Position numbers and translations under genes: made by a program. Under the pieces are notes generated by a model. It saw only the letters and a list, made by a program, of their open reading frames with translations. It was not told the DNA's origin and searched no databases. Below are positions 45,168 to 53,684 of a stretch of 64,000 nt of DNA, one piece after another. Every line of letters begins with the position of its first letter. Position 1 is the stretch's first letter. This stretch comes from Lachnospiraceae bacterium (lineage in GTDB: Bacteria; Bacillota; Clostridia; Lachnospirales; Lachnospiraceae). The DNA lies in contig JAAVYA010000049.1 of NCBI GenBank assembly GCA_022790855.1, positions 80,917 through 144,916 on the forward strand, in the 5' to 3' direction.

Positions 45168-46451
45168 ATGGAGGGACATCAAAATGAGCCCCAGGGAGGC
45201 ACTCCCATGCCCAATCCGGAATTTTTGCGGAGAATGAAGTTTTATGAGGATACGGTGGCCATAAGGCCGACGGACGGTGTATTCTGCGCGCCTTTCCCCA
45301 TCTATCTTCCCATCAATTTGTACGGCCTGACCACCAGTGAGGAGGTTATGATGGATTATATGAAGATCCTGCCGTCGCTGATCCAGTATCAAAATGAGTA
45401 CCAACCGGATTTATACTGGGGGCCCCAGGCGATTTTTCCAGGGGCGCCTCTGGAAGGATTGGATTGCCAGTTTATTCGATGGCCGGGAAAGCATCTGCCC
45501 AGTGACTCCAGCTTTCAGGTGGTGGACAGGGAAGAAGGCTATATGAGCCCGGATGAGTATTTGGAATATGCGGAAGATCCCACGGGATTTATGATCCGAA
45601 AGGTTCTGCCCCGCCATTATGGGGCGTTAAAGCCTTTAGAAATGGTAGATCTGGGGAATGCCGTATGGCAGGGCGGCCTGTATTCCATGATTCCCTTTGG
45701 CCTGCCTCCGGTGCAGGGAGCGTTGAAGGCCCTGATGGAAGCTGGAGAAAGGATGCTGGGAGTCAATCAGGCGAATGCGGCCATCGGACAGAAAATGATG
45801 GAGCTGGGGTGGCCGGGAGCCATAGATTATGCAGCCTGTGCGCCTTTTGACGTATTCAATGACACGCTGCGGGGATTTTTGAATACTACGATGGATATGA
45901 TCGAATATCCAGACGAGCTTTTGGCTGCATTAAATACCAGTACCAAACAGCAGATTAAGACGATAAAAGCTCAGTTTGCCATGAATCCTTTCCTGAAAAC
46001 GGTTTGCTTTTTTGTTCATAACGGCATGGATATGTTTATGAGCGTGGAACAGTATAAGACATTTTACTGGCCTGGGCTAAAAGCATGCATCGAGGCGGTC
46101 ATCGAGATGGGCGGCATTGCCCATGTATATCTGGAGGATAAGTATGACGACAAATTAGATATTTTTGCAGGAGAGCTTCCTCCCGGGAAATGTATTTTTA
46201 CCTTAATTAACTGCGATATGGAAAAAGCGAAAGAGAAATTTGCCGGAAAGATCTGTATCAGCGGCGGCGTAGACGGTACGCTGCTCCAGTACGGCACCAA
46301 AGAGGAAGTGGTGAAAAACGTAAAGCACGCCATTGATGTTTTGGCGCCGGGAGGCGGCTATTTCTTAAACTGCGACGTAAGTCTGGATGTGGCGAAGCCG
46401 GAGAACCTTCACGCACTGTTTGACACGGCGAGAAATTACCGGAAATCTTGA
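45168..46451 (+). CDS. Uroporphyrinogen-decarboxylase-family protein (methyltransferase-like, no HxC site)
   Basis: The 427-residue protein belongs to the UroD/MtaA fold family: FCAPFPIYLPINLYGL, FGLPPVQGALKALMEAGERM and ISGGVDGTLLQYGTKEEVVK. The family includes heme enzymes and zinc-dependent corrinoid methyltransferases. Where the methyltransferases have a zinc HxC motif, this protein reads GGIAHVYLEDKYDDKL, so zinc methyl transfer is doubtful. The long N-terminal extension also differs from HemE. GAGAGGAGG precedes the ATG at 45168. Its neighbours are a PucR-like regulator and a broken MFS gene, suggesting catabolism of an imported compound (inference). Confidence 0.75.
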   Translation: MEGHQNEPQGGTPMPNPEFLRRMKFYEDTVAIRPTDGVFCAPFPIYLPINLYGLTTSEEVMMDYMKILPSLIQYQNEYQPDLYWGPQAIFPGAPLEGLDCQFIRWPGKHLPSDSSFQVVDREEGYMSPDEYLEYAEDPTGFMIRKVLPRHYGALKPLEMVDLGNAVWQGGLYSMIPFGLPPVQGALKALMEAGERMLGVNQANAAIGQKMMELGWPGAIDYAACAPFDVFNDTLRGFLNTTMDMIEYPDELLAALNTSTKQQIKTIKAQFAMNPFLKTVCFFVHNGMDMFMSVEQYKTFYWPGLKACIEAVIEMGGIAHVYLEDKYDDKLDIFAGELPPGKCIFTLINCDMEKAKEKFAGKICISGGVDGTLLQYGTKEEVVKNVKHAIDVLAPGGGYFLNCDVSLDVAKPENLHALFDTARNYRKS

Positions 46452-46502
46452 GGGGTCTAACAAACGAACATGTTTTTTGAAGGAAGAGAAGGAGAAAGAT
46501 TT

Positions 46503-47649
46503 ATGGAACAGAAAAAAAGCATAAATATTGGATTTCGAGGATGGATGCTTGTCCTTTGGCTGGCTACGGCATTTTTGGCATATACAGTAATCGGTAACTA
46601 TCCGCTGAATATCCTGGCTGATTTGTATGGAGGAGCCCAGAAATTATCTGCCATTTATACGGCGGCCTCTGTGGTGGGTATTTTAATACAGCTTGGAATA
46701 TCCGGCAGCATCGGAAAAGTAAAAAGTATTCGTATGGTCAGTCTTGTGCTTGGCGTTTTGACGGTACTTTCTCTGGTGGGAATTATGTATATCCCCATGT
46801 CAAGCCCCGCCCTATGGCAAGTGATGTATGGGGTTGGAACGGTGATTTCCGTGATGTACGGAACCTTTGCCATTAGTATTCTGGTGGGCCAGTGGTTTCC
46901 TACAAGAAAAGGAACGATAATGGGAATTGCAACGCTGGCGTTTCCAGTGGGAAACGGGCTTCTCGGCCCCTTTGCGGCAAGCGTATTCAGCAAGGGATTT
47001 CCAGATGTGGCCGGCGCTTTCCTGCCGTTCTTGCTTGTAATAAGTGCCGGATGGGCGCTGGGTTTTATCTTTATTAAGGATTATCCAGAGCAGTGCGGCG
47101 CTTATCGGGATAATAACCAGAGCCTCACTCCTGAAATTGCAAAGAAAATGATGCTGGAGGAAATCGAGAACCAGAAGACTACGGTGTGGAAGACAGGCCA
47201 TACGTTAAAATGCCTTGATTTTTGGCTGATTACCATTCCTATGGGAACGCTGCTCATGTTCTCCGTCGGTATGATGACCCAGACGGCGGCTATCATCGGA
47301 AGCTTTGGAGACGCCCTGAATTATGGGCAGATCATGGGTATGATTATGATATTTGGATGTATTGGAAGCTACGTTCTGGGGTTGCTGGATACGAAGCTTG
47401 GGACTAAGACGGCCATGACCATTGCTGTTTTGATCATATTTGTTTAATGCAGTAGGCCCTATGATGGTAGCTATGCTGTTGTATTCTGCAGTCGGATATC
47501 GATTGATTTTTATTGTAACGATTGTGGTAGGCGTTGTTTCCTTGCTATTGATCGTAATGTTTCAGCCGTCCCGTGTGAAGGCGTTGGATGATCAATACAG
47601 GAAAGAGGCGGGAAAGCCTCTGGATGACGCTTTGGCGGGAAGGAAATAG
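46503..47649 (+). pseudogene. MFS transporter (OFA-like) with internal deletion and frameshift
   Basis: The first frame (46503-47447) encodes about eight and a half membrane segments, from GWMLVLWLATAFLAYTVIG to KTAMTIAVLIIFV, then a stop. A second frame from about 47443 resumes with FNAVGPMMVAMLLYSAVGYR and the last membrane segment, ending ALAGRK at 47649. Roughly 50-60 residues (end of segment 9, segment 10 and start of 11) are missing between them, and the frame shifts. The gene would have been the importer for the UroD-linked pathway. As it stands it is unlikely to make a working carrier. GAAGGAGAAAGATTT precedes the ATG. Confidence 0.85.
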
Positions 47650-47701
47650 AAGCTGATAAAATTTGCAGATACCTACATATATATAGAAACCCTGATTGAG
47701 A

Positions 47702-47738
47702 GAAGAAGAGGGCTGCCGCAAATGCGGCAGCTTTCTTC
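47702..47738. terminator. Bidirectional terminator between the MFS pseudogene and htpG
   Basis: GCTGCCGC (47712-47719) and GCGGCAGC (47724-47731) form a strong stem around AAAT. A GAAGAAG stretch lies on the left and TTTCTTC on the right, so it can end transcripts from both sides. Confidence 0.75.
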
Positions 47739-47753
47739 GTGATGCATATAGGA

Positions 47754-49853
47754 TTATTTTGCCAACAACATCATAATCTCATTGCTTCTTGCAATAAATT
47801 TGCTCATCTCATCTGGTGTCAGAGGATGATTGGAGATCATGGCCAAATCGTAAAGCTGTTCACAGAACATGGGCACATGCTCCGAATCTTTATGCTCCAG
47901 GATATAGGTAACCAACTGATTGTTGGAATTTAAGGTAAGGGTCACATCGCCTCCGAACATGGAAGGATCCATACCTGCCATTCCGTACATCTTCATCATA
48001 TCCTGCATCCGCCGTCCTTCTTCGGACAGTGTGATTACGGAAGAGATGGCGGCATTTTTCAGCTTTTCTACTTTGACGTTTAAGTTCTCGCGCTTCAGGG
48101 CATTCCGGAATACCTCAGTTAAGGTTTCGGTGGCCTCTTTCAATTCTTCTTCCGAAGTTTCTTCTTTCAAAGAATCCGTTAAATCTGCATCGATACGCTG
48201 GAAACGATAATGTTCATTCCGGCGCTCCAACTGTGTGATAAAGGAGGTATCGATGTTGTGATCTAAAATCACGGCGTCCATGCCCTGCTCCTTAAACATG
48301 TTGATATACTGACTCTGCTGCTGCAGATCGGTGACATAGTAGATGGTTTTTCTGGTATCCTTTTCTGTTTCGCCATCCTCTGCTTCGGCGGCCTCCTCTG
48401 TCTTTGTATCTTCAGAAACGACTTCAGCTTCCACCGGATTGCCGTTTTCATCCACGGCTTCTTCCTTTTTCTCCACAGGCTTTAAGCATTCCGGGAGAGT
48501 GAGGTATTTGTCATCCAGATTTTTGAACAAAATGTAATCGTTCATCTTGTCGCAGAATTTCTCGTCCTTTAAGCAGCCAAATTTGATAAAGGGGCTGATG
48601 TCGTCCCAATACTTTTCATAGGTTTCTTTTTCCGTTTTGCACATTCCGGCCAGCTTGTCCGCCACCTTTTTGGTGATGTAATCAGAAATCTTTTTCACAA
48701 ATCCATCATTCTGCAGGGCGCTGCGGGAGACGTTTAGGGGAAGATCCGGACAGTCGATGACGCCTTTTAACAACATCAAAAATTCCGGAATTACTTCCTT
48801 GATATTATCGGCAATAAATACCTGGTTGTTGTACAGCTTAATGGTGCCTTCAATGGAATCGTACTCCGTGTTGATCTTGGGGAAGTACAGGATTCCTTTT
48901 AAGTTGAAAGGATAGTCCATATTCAGATGGATCCAGAACAAGGGCTCTTTGTAGTCCATAAATACTTTGCGGTAAAATGCTTTGTAGTCTTCGTCGGTGC
49001 AGTCGTTGGGATGCTTGCCCCATAAGGGGTTTGTGTCGTTTAAGGGCACCGGGCGTTTGATGATCTTAGCCTTTTCCTGCCGGGGAGAGATCTCCACCTG
49101 CTCCTTGGTGCCGTCTTCTTTTTCCTGCTCCTCGTATTTGGCTTCCTCTACGATATTCTCGATGACGGTATCTTTTTCCGTTACTTCATCCGCAGGAATG
49201 GTCTCATATTCTGTCTTTGCATTGGCTTTGGACAAAAAGATAGGGGTTGGCATAAAAGAGCAGTACTTTTCAATGACTTCCCTTGCCCGGTATTCATTGG
49301 AGAATTCCACGCAGTCTTCATTCAAAAACAAAGTAATCTCCGTGCCCACTTCCTGCTTGGAGCCGTCCGACATATCAAATTCCGTGCCGCCGTCGCATTC
49401 CCAATGTACGGGTACAGCATCTTTCTGATAGGAGAGGGAGTCGATATGCACCTCGTCCGCCACCATAAATGCGGAATAAAAGCCAAGACCGAAATGGCCG
49501 ATAATCTGTTCCTCGCTGGCCTTGTCCTTATATTTTTCCAGGAAATCGGTAGCTCCGGAAAAGGCGATCTGATTGATGTATTCCTCTACTTCATCGGCAG
49601 TCATACCAAGACCGTTGTCGATAAATTTCAAGGTCTTTTCTTCCGGGTTGACAATGATCTGAATTTTGGCTTCATAATCCTCTGGAAGCTCATATTCTCC
49701 CATCAGATCCAGTTTTTTCAGCTTTGTAATGGCGTCGCAGCCGTTGGAGATCAGCTCGCGGTAGAAAATATCGTGGTCGGAATACAGCCATTTTTTTATA
49801 ATAGGAAAAATATTGTCGCTGTTGATGGAAAGGTTTCCATGCTTATTGCTCAT
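47754..49853 (-). CDS. htpG: Molecular chaperone HtpG (Hsp90)
   Basis: HtpG is the bacterial Hsp90, an ATP-dependent dimeric chaperone. The 699-residue protein has the GHKL ATPase motifs ELISNGCDAITKL, FIDNGLGMTADEV and GHFGLGFYSAFMVA in the N-terminal domain. A middle domain and C-terminal dimerisation domain follow. An acidic insertion (about residues 470-510) is typical of clostridial members. The ATG at 49853 is preferred, with AAGGAG 8-10 bases upstream; a GTG at 49862 is in frame. It has its own promoter and a CIRCE operator. Confidence 0.95.
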   Translation of the reverse strand: MSNKHGNLSINSDNIFPIIKKWLYSDHDIFYRELISNGCDAITKLKKLDLMGEYELPEDYEAKIQIIVNPEEKTLKFIDNGLGMTADEVEEYINQIAFSGATDFLEKYKDKASEEQIIGHFGLGFYSAFMVADEVHIDSLSYQKDAVPVHWECDGGTEFDMSDGSKQEVGTEITLFLNEDCVEFSNEYRAREVIEKYCSFMPTPIFLSKANAKTEYETIPADEVTEKDTVIENIVEEAKYEEQEKEDGTKEQVEISPRQEKAKIIKRPVPLNDTNPLWGKHPNDCTDEDYKAFYRKVFMDYKEPLFWIHLNMDYPFNLKGILYFPKINTEYDSIEGTIKLYNNQVFIADNIKEVIPEFLMLLKGVIDCPDLPLNVSRSALQNDGFVKKISDYITKKVADKLAGMCKTEKETYEKYWDDISPFIKFGCLKDEKFCDKMNDYILFKNLDDKYLTLPECLKPVEKKEEAVDENGNPVEAEVVSEDTKTEEAAEAEDGETEKDTRKTIYYVTDLQQQSQYINMFKEQGMDAVILDHNIDTSFITQLERRNEHYRFQRIDADLTDSLKEETSEEELKEATETLTEVFRNALKRENLNVKVEKLKNAAISSVITLSEEGRRMQDMMKMYGMAGMDPSMFGGDVTLTLNSNNQLVTYILEHKDSEHVPMFCEQLYDLAMISNHPLTPDEMSKFIARSNEIMMLLAK

Positions 49854-49891
49854 ATCATACACTCCTTTTTTGATTTATGATTCTGTAGAGC

Positions 49892-49920
49892 ATTTTAATA
49901 CGGAAAAAGAAAAAAGTCAA
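49892..49920 (-). promoter_or_regulatory. Promoter of htpG
   Basis: On the minus strand TTGACT (49920-49915) and TAAAAT (49897-49892) are 17 bases apart, about 40 bases before the htpG start. The CIRCE element lies just upstream of the -35. Confidence 0.7.
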
Positions 49921-49927
49921 TAGAAAA

Positions 49928-49954
49928 TTAGCACTCTTTTGAAGTGAGTGCTAA
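49928..49954. promoter_or_regulatory. CIRCE heat-shock operator (HrcA site)
   Basis: TTAGCACTC (49928-49936), nine bases, and GAGTGCTAA (49946-49954) match the CIRCE consensus exactly. HrcA bound here would repress htpG at normal temperature. The site lies upstream of the -35 box rather than in the 5' leader, a less usual placement. Confidence 0.92.
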
Positions 49955-49995
49955 TAAAAAGAGGAGAAAGGATACCTAAAAAGCAGTCTTATCCT

Positions 49996-50712
49996 TTATT
50001 CATAAGTAAAAAACCCTTCCTCCGTGGCCATATTGCGTATTCCATAACAAGAAAGCGTCTCAAAACCATCGCTGTCCTCCATAAAGTGATAAGGCCACCA
50101 GCTTAAGAATTCTTCCGAAAGTCCGGAAAGCGGCGTTGGGGGAAGATAAAAAAGGAATTCTGTCCCGCCTGTCAGCCCCGACGGTTGGGAGCTGATATAG
50201 CGGGCGTTGTCCCAGGTCCATTCTTTTCCGGCGGGTTCTTCGGTGGAGAGTCCCTCAAGAACCATGGAAAACGTGTTGTCATCGATTTGCCGGACTTGGG
50301 TGAATTGGCCGCTAAACCGGCAGGTATAAAAAGTTACTTCGTAGTCGTCCCCGGTCTCCTCCATTTCCGAATTATGGAAAAGCCCTTCAAAGAAACCGTC
50401 CTGGTGTAAAGTGAAATAAGATCCCCATGCTCCGGCGCCGCTGGAAAAGGTAAATTCCAACGGGAAGACGTCCCAGGGAAAAACTGCTTTCCCACGTTTT
50501 TTTAGAATATGGGAAGAATCCTTTCGATTCTCCTGAAAGGCAGCCTCCTGTGGTATGACAGGCATTTTCAAAGAACAGAGCCGCTCTCTTAGTAAAGAGA
50601 ATTGTCCGGTGGGCGCAGTTATCTTCTGATCTATACCGCAGCCCACAGGAAGGAAGAAACAAAAAACAGCGGCCATTGCGATAGATACAAATAAAAAATT
50701 TTTTCTCTTCAC
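49996..50712 (-). CDS. Putative secreted lipoprotein of unknown function
   Basis: The 238-residue protein begins with a basic stretch and a hydrophobic segment ending FFLPVGC, which can serve as a lipobox with the cysteine at residue 25. The mature part has no recognised domain. It has aromatic-rich segments (PWDVFPLEFTFSSGAGAWGS, LFYLPPTPLSGL, FLSWWPYHFMED) and looks like a beta-rich extracytoplasmic domain. Its start overlaps the AraC gene end by four bases, so the two are co-transcribed. A role in sensing or binding a ligand for that regulator is only a guess. Confidence 0.65.
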   Translation of the reverse strand: MKRKNFLFVSIAMAAVFCFFLPVGCGIDQKITAPTGQFSLLRERLCSLKMPVIPQEAAFQENRKDSSHILKKRGKAVFPWDVFPLEFTFSSGAGAWGSYFTLHQDGFFEGLFHNSEMEETGDDYEVTFYTCRFSGQFTQVRQIDDNTFSMVLEGLSTEEPAGKEWTWDNARYISSQPSGLTGGTEFLFYLPPTPLSGLSEEFLSWWPYHFMEDSDGFETLSCYGIRNMATEEGFFTYE

Positions 50713-51524
50713 GCCAAAAAACCTGCCTTCCGATATTCTCTTGGGGACATTTCCTCCTGCTTTTTGAAGAAACGGGAAAAATATAAAGGATCCGAGAATC
50801 CCAAAAGCTCCGAAATCTGGCAGATGGGCATTGTAGTATGCAACAGCAGATGCCGGGCCTTCTGAAGGAGGAGATCTTCCATATATTCTTTCAATCCGTA
50901 TCCGGTGTCCTGGCGGAAGGAGCGGGAGAGAAGATGGGAAGGGATTCCCAGGGCGTCCGCCAGGTCCTGTACCCTGAGACTGGCGGACAGGTGGGTGGAA
51001 AGGTATCCTAAAACCTGCTGCTGACGGTAAAATCCATTAAAATAATTCAAGTACCCAGTCTCGTCCATGGTTTCCTGGAAAAATCGGTGGATCACATCCC
51101 AGACCAGGGATTTGATATGCAAAACGCCGGATAGTGATTCTCTTTGGGCTTCCAAAAGGAGAGAATCCAAAAGTCCCGCCGGACAAGGAAGCGCCCGGAA
51201 TTCTTTCAGCGGGCCGAACAGATCCACTCCTGGCAGCAGTTCCAGGTTAAAATGCAGGTAAAATTTATGAATCACAGAGGAGCAGGCGTAGGAATAACAG
51301 GAGCCGGCAGGGATCAGGTAGATATATCCGGGAGAAAATTCAAAGCGCCCCTTTTGGTTGGTCAGGGAAGCTTCTCCATCTATAATGAAATAAAGCCGGT
51401 GAAAAGGGGACACCATGTTAGGATAATTCCAGGTCCGGTCCCCGTGGAAGAGCCCATGGTCAAAGAGAGTGAGCTCCAGGCTGTTCCAGGCGTCTTCCAG
51501 AGAAGAAAATCTAGTAATATTCAT
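50709..51524 (-). CDS. AraC-family transcriptional regulator
   Basis: The 271-residue protein has an N-terminal cupin-like ligand domain (YFIIDGEASLTNQKGRFEFSPGY, residues about 45-70). Two C-terminal helix-turn-helix motifs follow: LRVQDLADALGIPSHLLSRS and MPICQISELLGFSDPLYFSRFFKKQ with the typical MSPREYRK end. Sugar-responsive AraC proteins have this layout. The gene is divergent from the GH29 fucosidase with 111 bases between starts. It is therefore the likely regulator of fucoside use here. Confidence 0.88.
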   Translation of the reverse strand: MNITRFSSLEDAWNSLELTLFDHGLFHGDRTWNYPNMVSPFHRLYFIIDGEASLTNQKGRFEFSPGYIYLIPAGSCYSYACSSVIHKFYLHFNLELLPGVDLFGPLKEFRALPCPAGLLDSLLLEAQRESLSGVLHIKSLVWDVIHRFFQETMDETGYLNYFNGFYRQQQVLGYLSTHLSASLRVQDLADALGIPSHLLSRSFRQDTGYGLKEYMEDLLLQKARHLLLHTTMPICQISELLGFSDPLYFSRFFKKQEEMSPREYRKAGFLA

Positions 51525-51635
51525 TCAAAAAATCCATCTTTCCGTACAAAAATGATATGTACTTTTTTTCATAGTTATTGTAACATAGCTATTGCAAAAA
51601 GCAAGTGTATTTTTAGTAATGTACAGGAGGGTAAT

Positions 51636-52658
51636 ATGATGGATATGAGAAAGTGGTTTAAAGAGGCGCAGTACGGGATGATGATACATTGGGGACTGTA
51701 TTCGCTTCTGGCAGGAGAGTGGGACGGAAAGCACAGCAGCAATTACAGCGAGTGGATCCAGTCCAACCGGGCGATCCCCAATGCAGAATACGAGAAGCTG
51801 GCCAAAGCCTTTAACCCGGTATTTTTCAATGCGGATGAGTGGGTGAAATTTGCAAAAGAATGCGGTATGAAATATTTTGTGGTTACCAGCAAGCATCATG
51901 ACGGATTTGCCATGTATCATTCCAAAGTTGATAAATATAACGTAGTGGACGCTACGCCTTTTGGCCGGGACGTGGTAGGGGAGATTGGGGAAGCCTGCTA
52001 TAAATACGGCCTGAAGCTGGGCCTGTATTATTCCCAGGATCTGGATTGGCATGAATTCCACGGCGGCGGATACAAATCCGGACATATTCCCTGTGCAGGG
52101 GTTGCCTGGTGCAATCAGTGGGATTTCCCGGAGAATGATAAGAAGGATTTCGACATCTGCTTCCGCAATAAGATCTATCCTCAGATTGAGGAGCTGCTGC
52201 GTAATTATGGAGATCTGTGCCTGATTTGGTTTGATATGCCAATGACCTTAGAGGAACATCACAGCCGCCAGATTTTTGATTTGGTTAAAAAATATCAGCC
52301 GGATTGTTTAATGAATTCCCGCCTTGGGAACGGCGCTTACGATTATGTATCCTTAGGGGATAATGAAATACCGGATTCGATTCCGGAGCATCTGGAATTT
52401 GACGAGGCTATGATCAATGAAGTGGACGGCTTCAAGCCCTCTCCCTATGGCTTATATGAGACTGCGGCGACGATGAATGACAGCTGGGGCTATTGCGCAT
52501 GGGATCAGAATTGGAAAGACGCCAAAAAGGTAGCGGAGATTAAGAAGAAGCTGAACGGCATGGGGATCAACTATCTGCTGAATATAGGGCCGGATGGATT
52601 GGGACGTTTCCCGGTTGCCTGCCAGGATATTTTGCGGGAAGTGGCGAAAACATTGTAA
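51636..52658 (+). CDS. GH29-family alpha-L-fucosidase
   Basis: The enzyme releases terminal fucose from glycans, such as mucin or milk glycans. The 340-residue protein is a catalytic barrel with WFKEAQYGMMIHWGLYSLLAGEW at the start and MKYFVVTSKHHDGFAMYHS. The probable nucleophile aspartate is in LCLIWFDMPMTLE, and LLNIGPDGLGRFP is at the C-terminus. It lacks a signal peptide and the C-terminal beta domain of longer members, so it is probably cytoplasmic, acting on imported oligosaccharides (inference). CAGGAGGGTAAT precedes ATG at 51636. A long in-frame upstream reading from 51144 is not real. Confidence 0.9.
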   Translation: MMDMRKWFKEAQYGMMIHWGLYSLLAGEWDGKHSSNYSEWIQSNRAIPNAEYEKLAKAFNPVFFNADEWVKFAKECGMKYFVVTSKHHDGFAMYHSKVDKYNVVDATPFGRDVVGEIGEACYKYGLKLGLYYSQDLDWHEFHGGGYKSGHIPCAGVAWCNQWDFPENDKKDFDICFRNKIYPQIEELLRNYGDLCLIWFDMPMTLEEHHSRQIFDLVKKYQPDCLMNSRLGNGAYDYVSLGDNEIPDSIPEHLEFDEAMINEVDGFKPSPYGLYETAATMNDSWGYCAWDQNWKDAKKVAEIKKKLNGMGINYLLNIGPDGLGRFPVACQDILREVAKTL

Positions 52659-52706
52659 GAGCGTTGTGAAGGGACAAGTTGTCTGAAAAAAGAAAAAAGA
52701 CGGTAT

Positions 52707-52735
52707 GGGGGCTGCTTTGATGCAGCCTCTTTCTG
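52707..52735 (+). terminator. Rho-independent terminator after the fucosidase
   Basis: GGGGCTGC (52707-52714) and GCAGCCTC (52722-52729) form an 8-bp stem with one wobble around TTTGATT-type loop sequence, followed by TTTCTGTT. Confidence 0.7.
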
Positions 52736-52785
52736 TTATGTACGGTATTTAAAAGAGAAGCTTGGATATAATGAAAAAATGAATT

Positions 52786-52815
52786 ACGTATATTGACGTA
52801 CATATACGCGTACGG
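52786..52815. promoter_or_regulatory. Three 10-bp-spaced ACG repeats upstream of the LytTR operon
   Basis: ACGTATATTG, ACGTACATAT and ACGCGTACGG follow each other exactly, so the ACG starts lie at 52786, 52796 and 52806, on one face of the helix. A fourth ACGTATGTGG starts at 52880. The repeats overlap the -35 box. They could be binding sites for the LytTR regulator, although they are not the textbook LytTR consensus. Confidence 0.4.
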
Positions 52816-52821
52816 TATAGT
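52793..52821 (+). promoter_or_regulatory. Promoter of the leader ORF and LytTR operon
   Basis: TTGACG (52793-52798) and TATAGT (52816-52821) are 17 bases apart. Confidence 0.65.
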
Positions 52822-52843
52822 ATATGGAAAAGGAGATGGTGGA

Positions 52844-52873
52844 ATGACGGCAATTAGTGTGTGGGACGGTTAA
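52844..52873 (+). CDS. Nine-codon leader ORF
   Basis: ATG at 52844 follows AAAAGGAGATGGTGGA, a strong ribosome binding site at fair spacing. The frame encodes MTAISVWDG and stops with TAA at 52873. It lies between the promoter and the regulator gene, with a possible hairpin (GCATTAT at 52893 with ATAATGC at 52916) after it. This may be a leader peptide or simply a chance ORF. The peptide is too short to judge by sequence. Confidence 0.3.
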   Translation: MTAISVWDG

Positions 52874-52970
52874 AGTTATACGTATGTGGTCGCATTATGA
52901 TAGTATGAGATAAAAATAATGCACTATAGTAAATTGGTAACCATGGATTTTGACAAGGAGACTAGAAGAA

Positions 52971-53684
52971 GTGTTCAACATAGTAATTTGCGATGACGAG
53001 GACACGCTTATTGAGGATTTAAAGGAACAACTGCAGCGGTATGCAAAAGAAACCGGCAGAGATTTCTGCTATTTTACGTATCATGACGGCAGAGAATTGC
53101 TGATGGATTACCATCCCGATACGGATCTGATATTTCTGGATATCAAAATGGAGCAGATGGACGGCTTCAAAACGGCAGAAGCGATCCGCAATATGGACAG
53201 CTCCGTAGGAATTCTTTTTTTAACTTCATTAAAAAAATTTGTTTGGAAAGGCTATGAGTACCGGGCGGTCAACTATTTGATTAAGCCTGTGAAATATGGC
53301 GTTTTGAAACTGGAGCTGGACCGTTATTTTGCCCATTATCAGGGAAAAGAGGAACCTTATCTGAGCTTTTCCAATGACAATGGAAAATATAAAGTGTTGT
53401 ACAAAAATCTTTCCTATGCCGAGACAAATAAGCGCAATGTGATGCTTCATTTTGAAGGGAATCAGCAAATCATCTATAAGAATATGAAAGAAGTCTCCGG
53501 GCTGCTTTGCGGACAGCCCCAATTTGTACAAAGCCACCAGAGCTTTGTGGTGAATTTGTCCTTTGTAAAAGGATTAGAAGGGCAGGAACTCATCCTTTCC
53601 ACCGGGGAGCGCCTTCCGATCAGCCAGCCGAGAAGGAAAGAATTTATGAAAAAGCTGACAGATTATTGGGGGGATATGTTGTGA
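52971..53684 (+). CDS. LytTR-family response regulator
   Basis: The 237-residue protein has a receiver domain with VICDDED acidic pair, LIFLDIKMEQMDGF (phospho-acceptor near residue 57) and the LTSLKKF switch. A C-terminal LytTR DNA-binding domain follows (about residues 140-235, with KNMKEVSGLL, FVQSHQSFVVNL and ISQPRRKEF). The GTG at 52971, 11 bases after AAGGAG, is the most likely start; a TTG at 52950 is in frame. The stop overlaps the kinase start, so the pair is translationally coupled. Confidence 0.9.
   Translation: MFNIVICDDEDTLIEDLKEQLQRYAKETGRDFCYFTYHDGRELLMDYHPDTDLIFLDIKMEQMDGFKTAEAIRNMDSSVGILFLTSLKKFVWKGYEYRAVNYLIKPVKYGVLKLELDRYFAHYQGKEEPYLSFSNDNGKYKVLYKNLSYAETNKRNVMLHFEGNQQIIYKNMKEVSGLLCGQPQFVQSHQSFVVNLSFVKGLEGQELILSTGERLPISQPRRKEFMKKLTDYWGDML

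Noticed and set aside
45168..46451. Heme biosynthesis HemE
   Set aside because: The protein has a long N-terminal extension, lacks heme-gene neighbours, and sits in a regulated accessory locus.
51144..51635. N-terminal extension of the fucosidase from 51144
   Set aside because: It runs antisense through the AraC gene; the GH29 domain begins right after 51636, which has a strong ribosome binding site.
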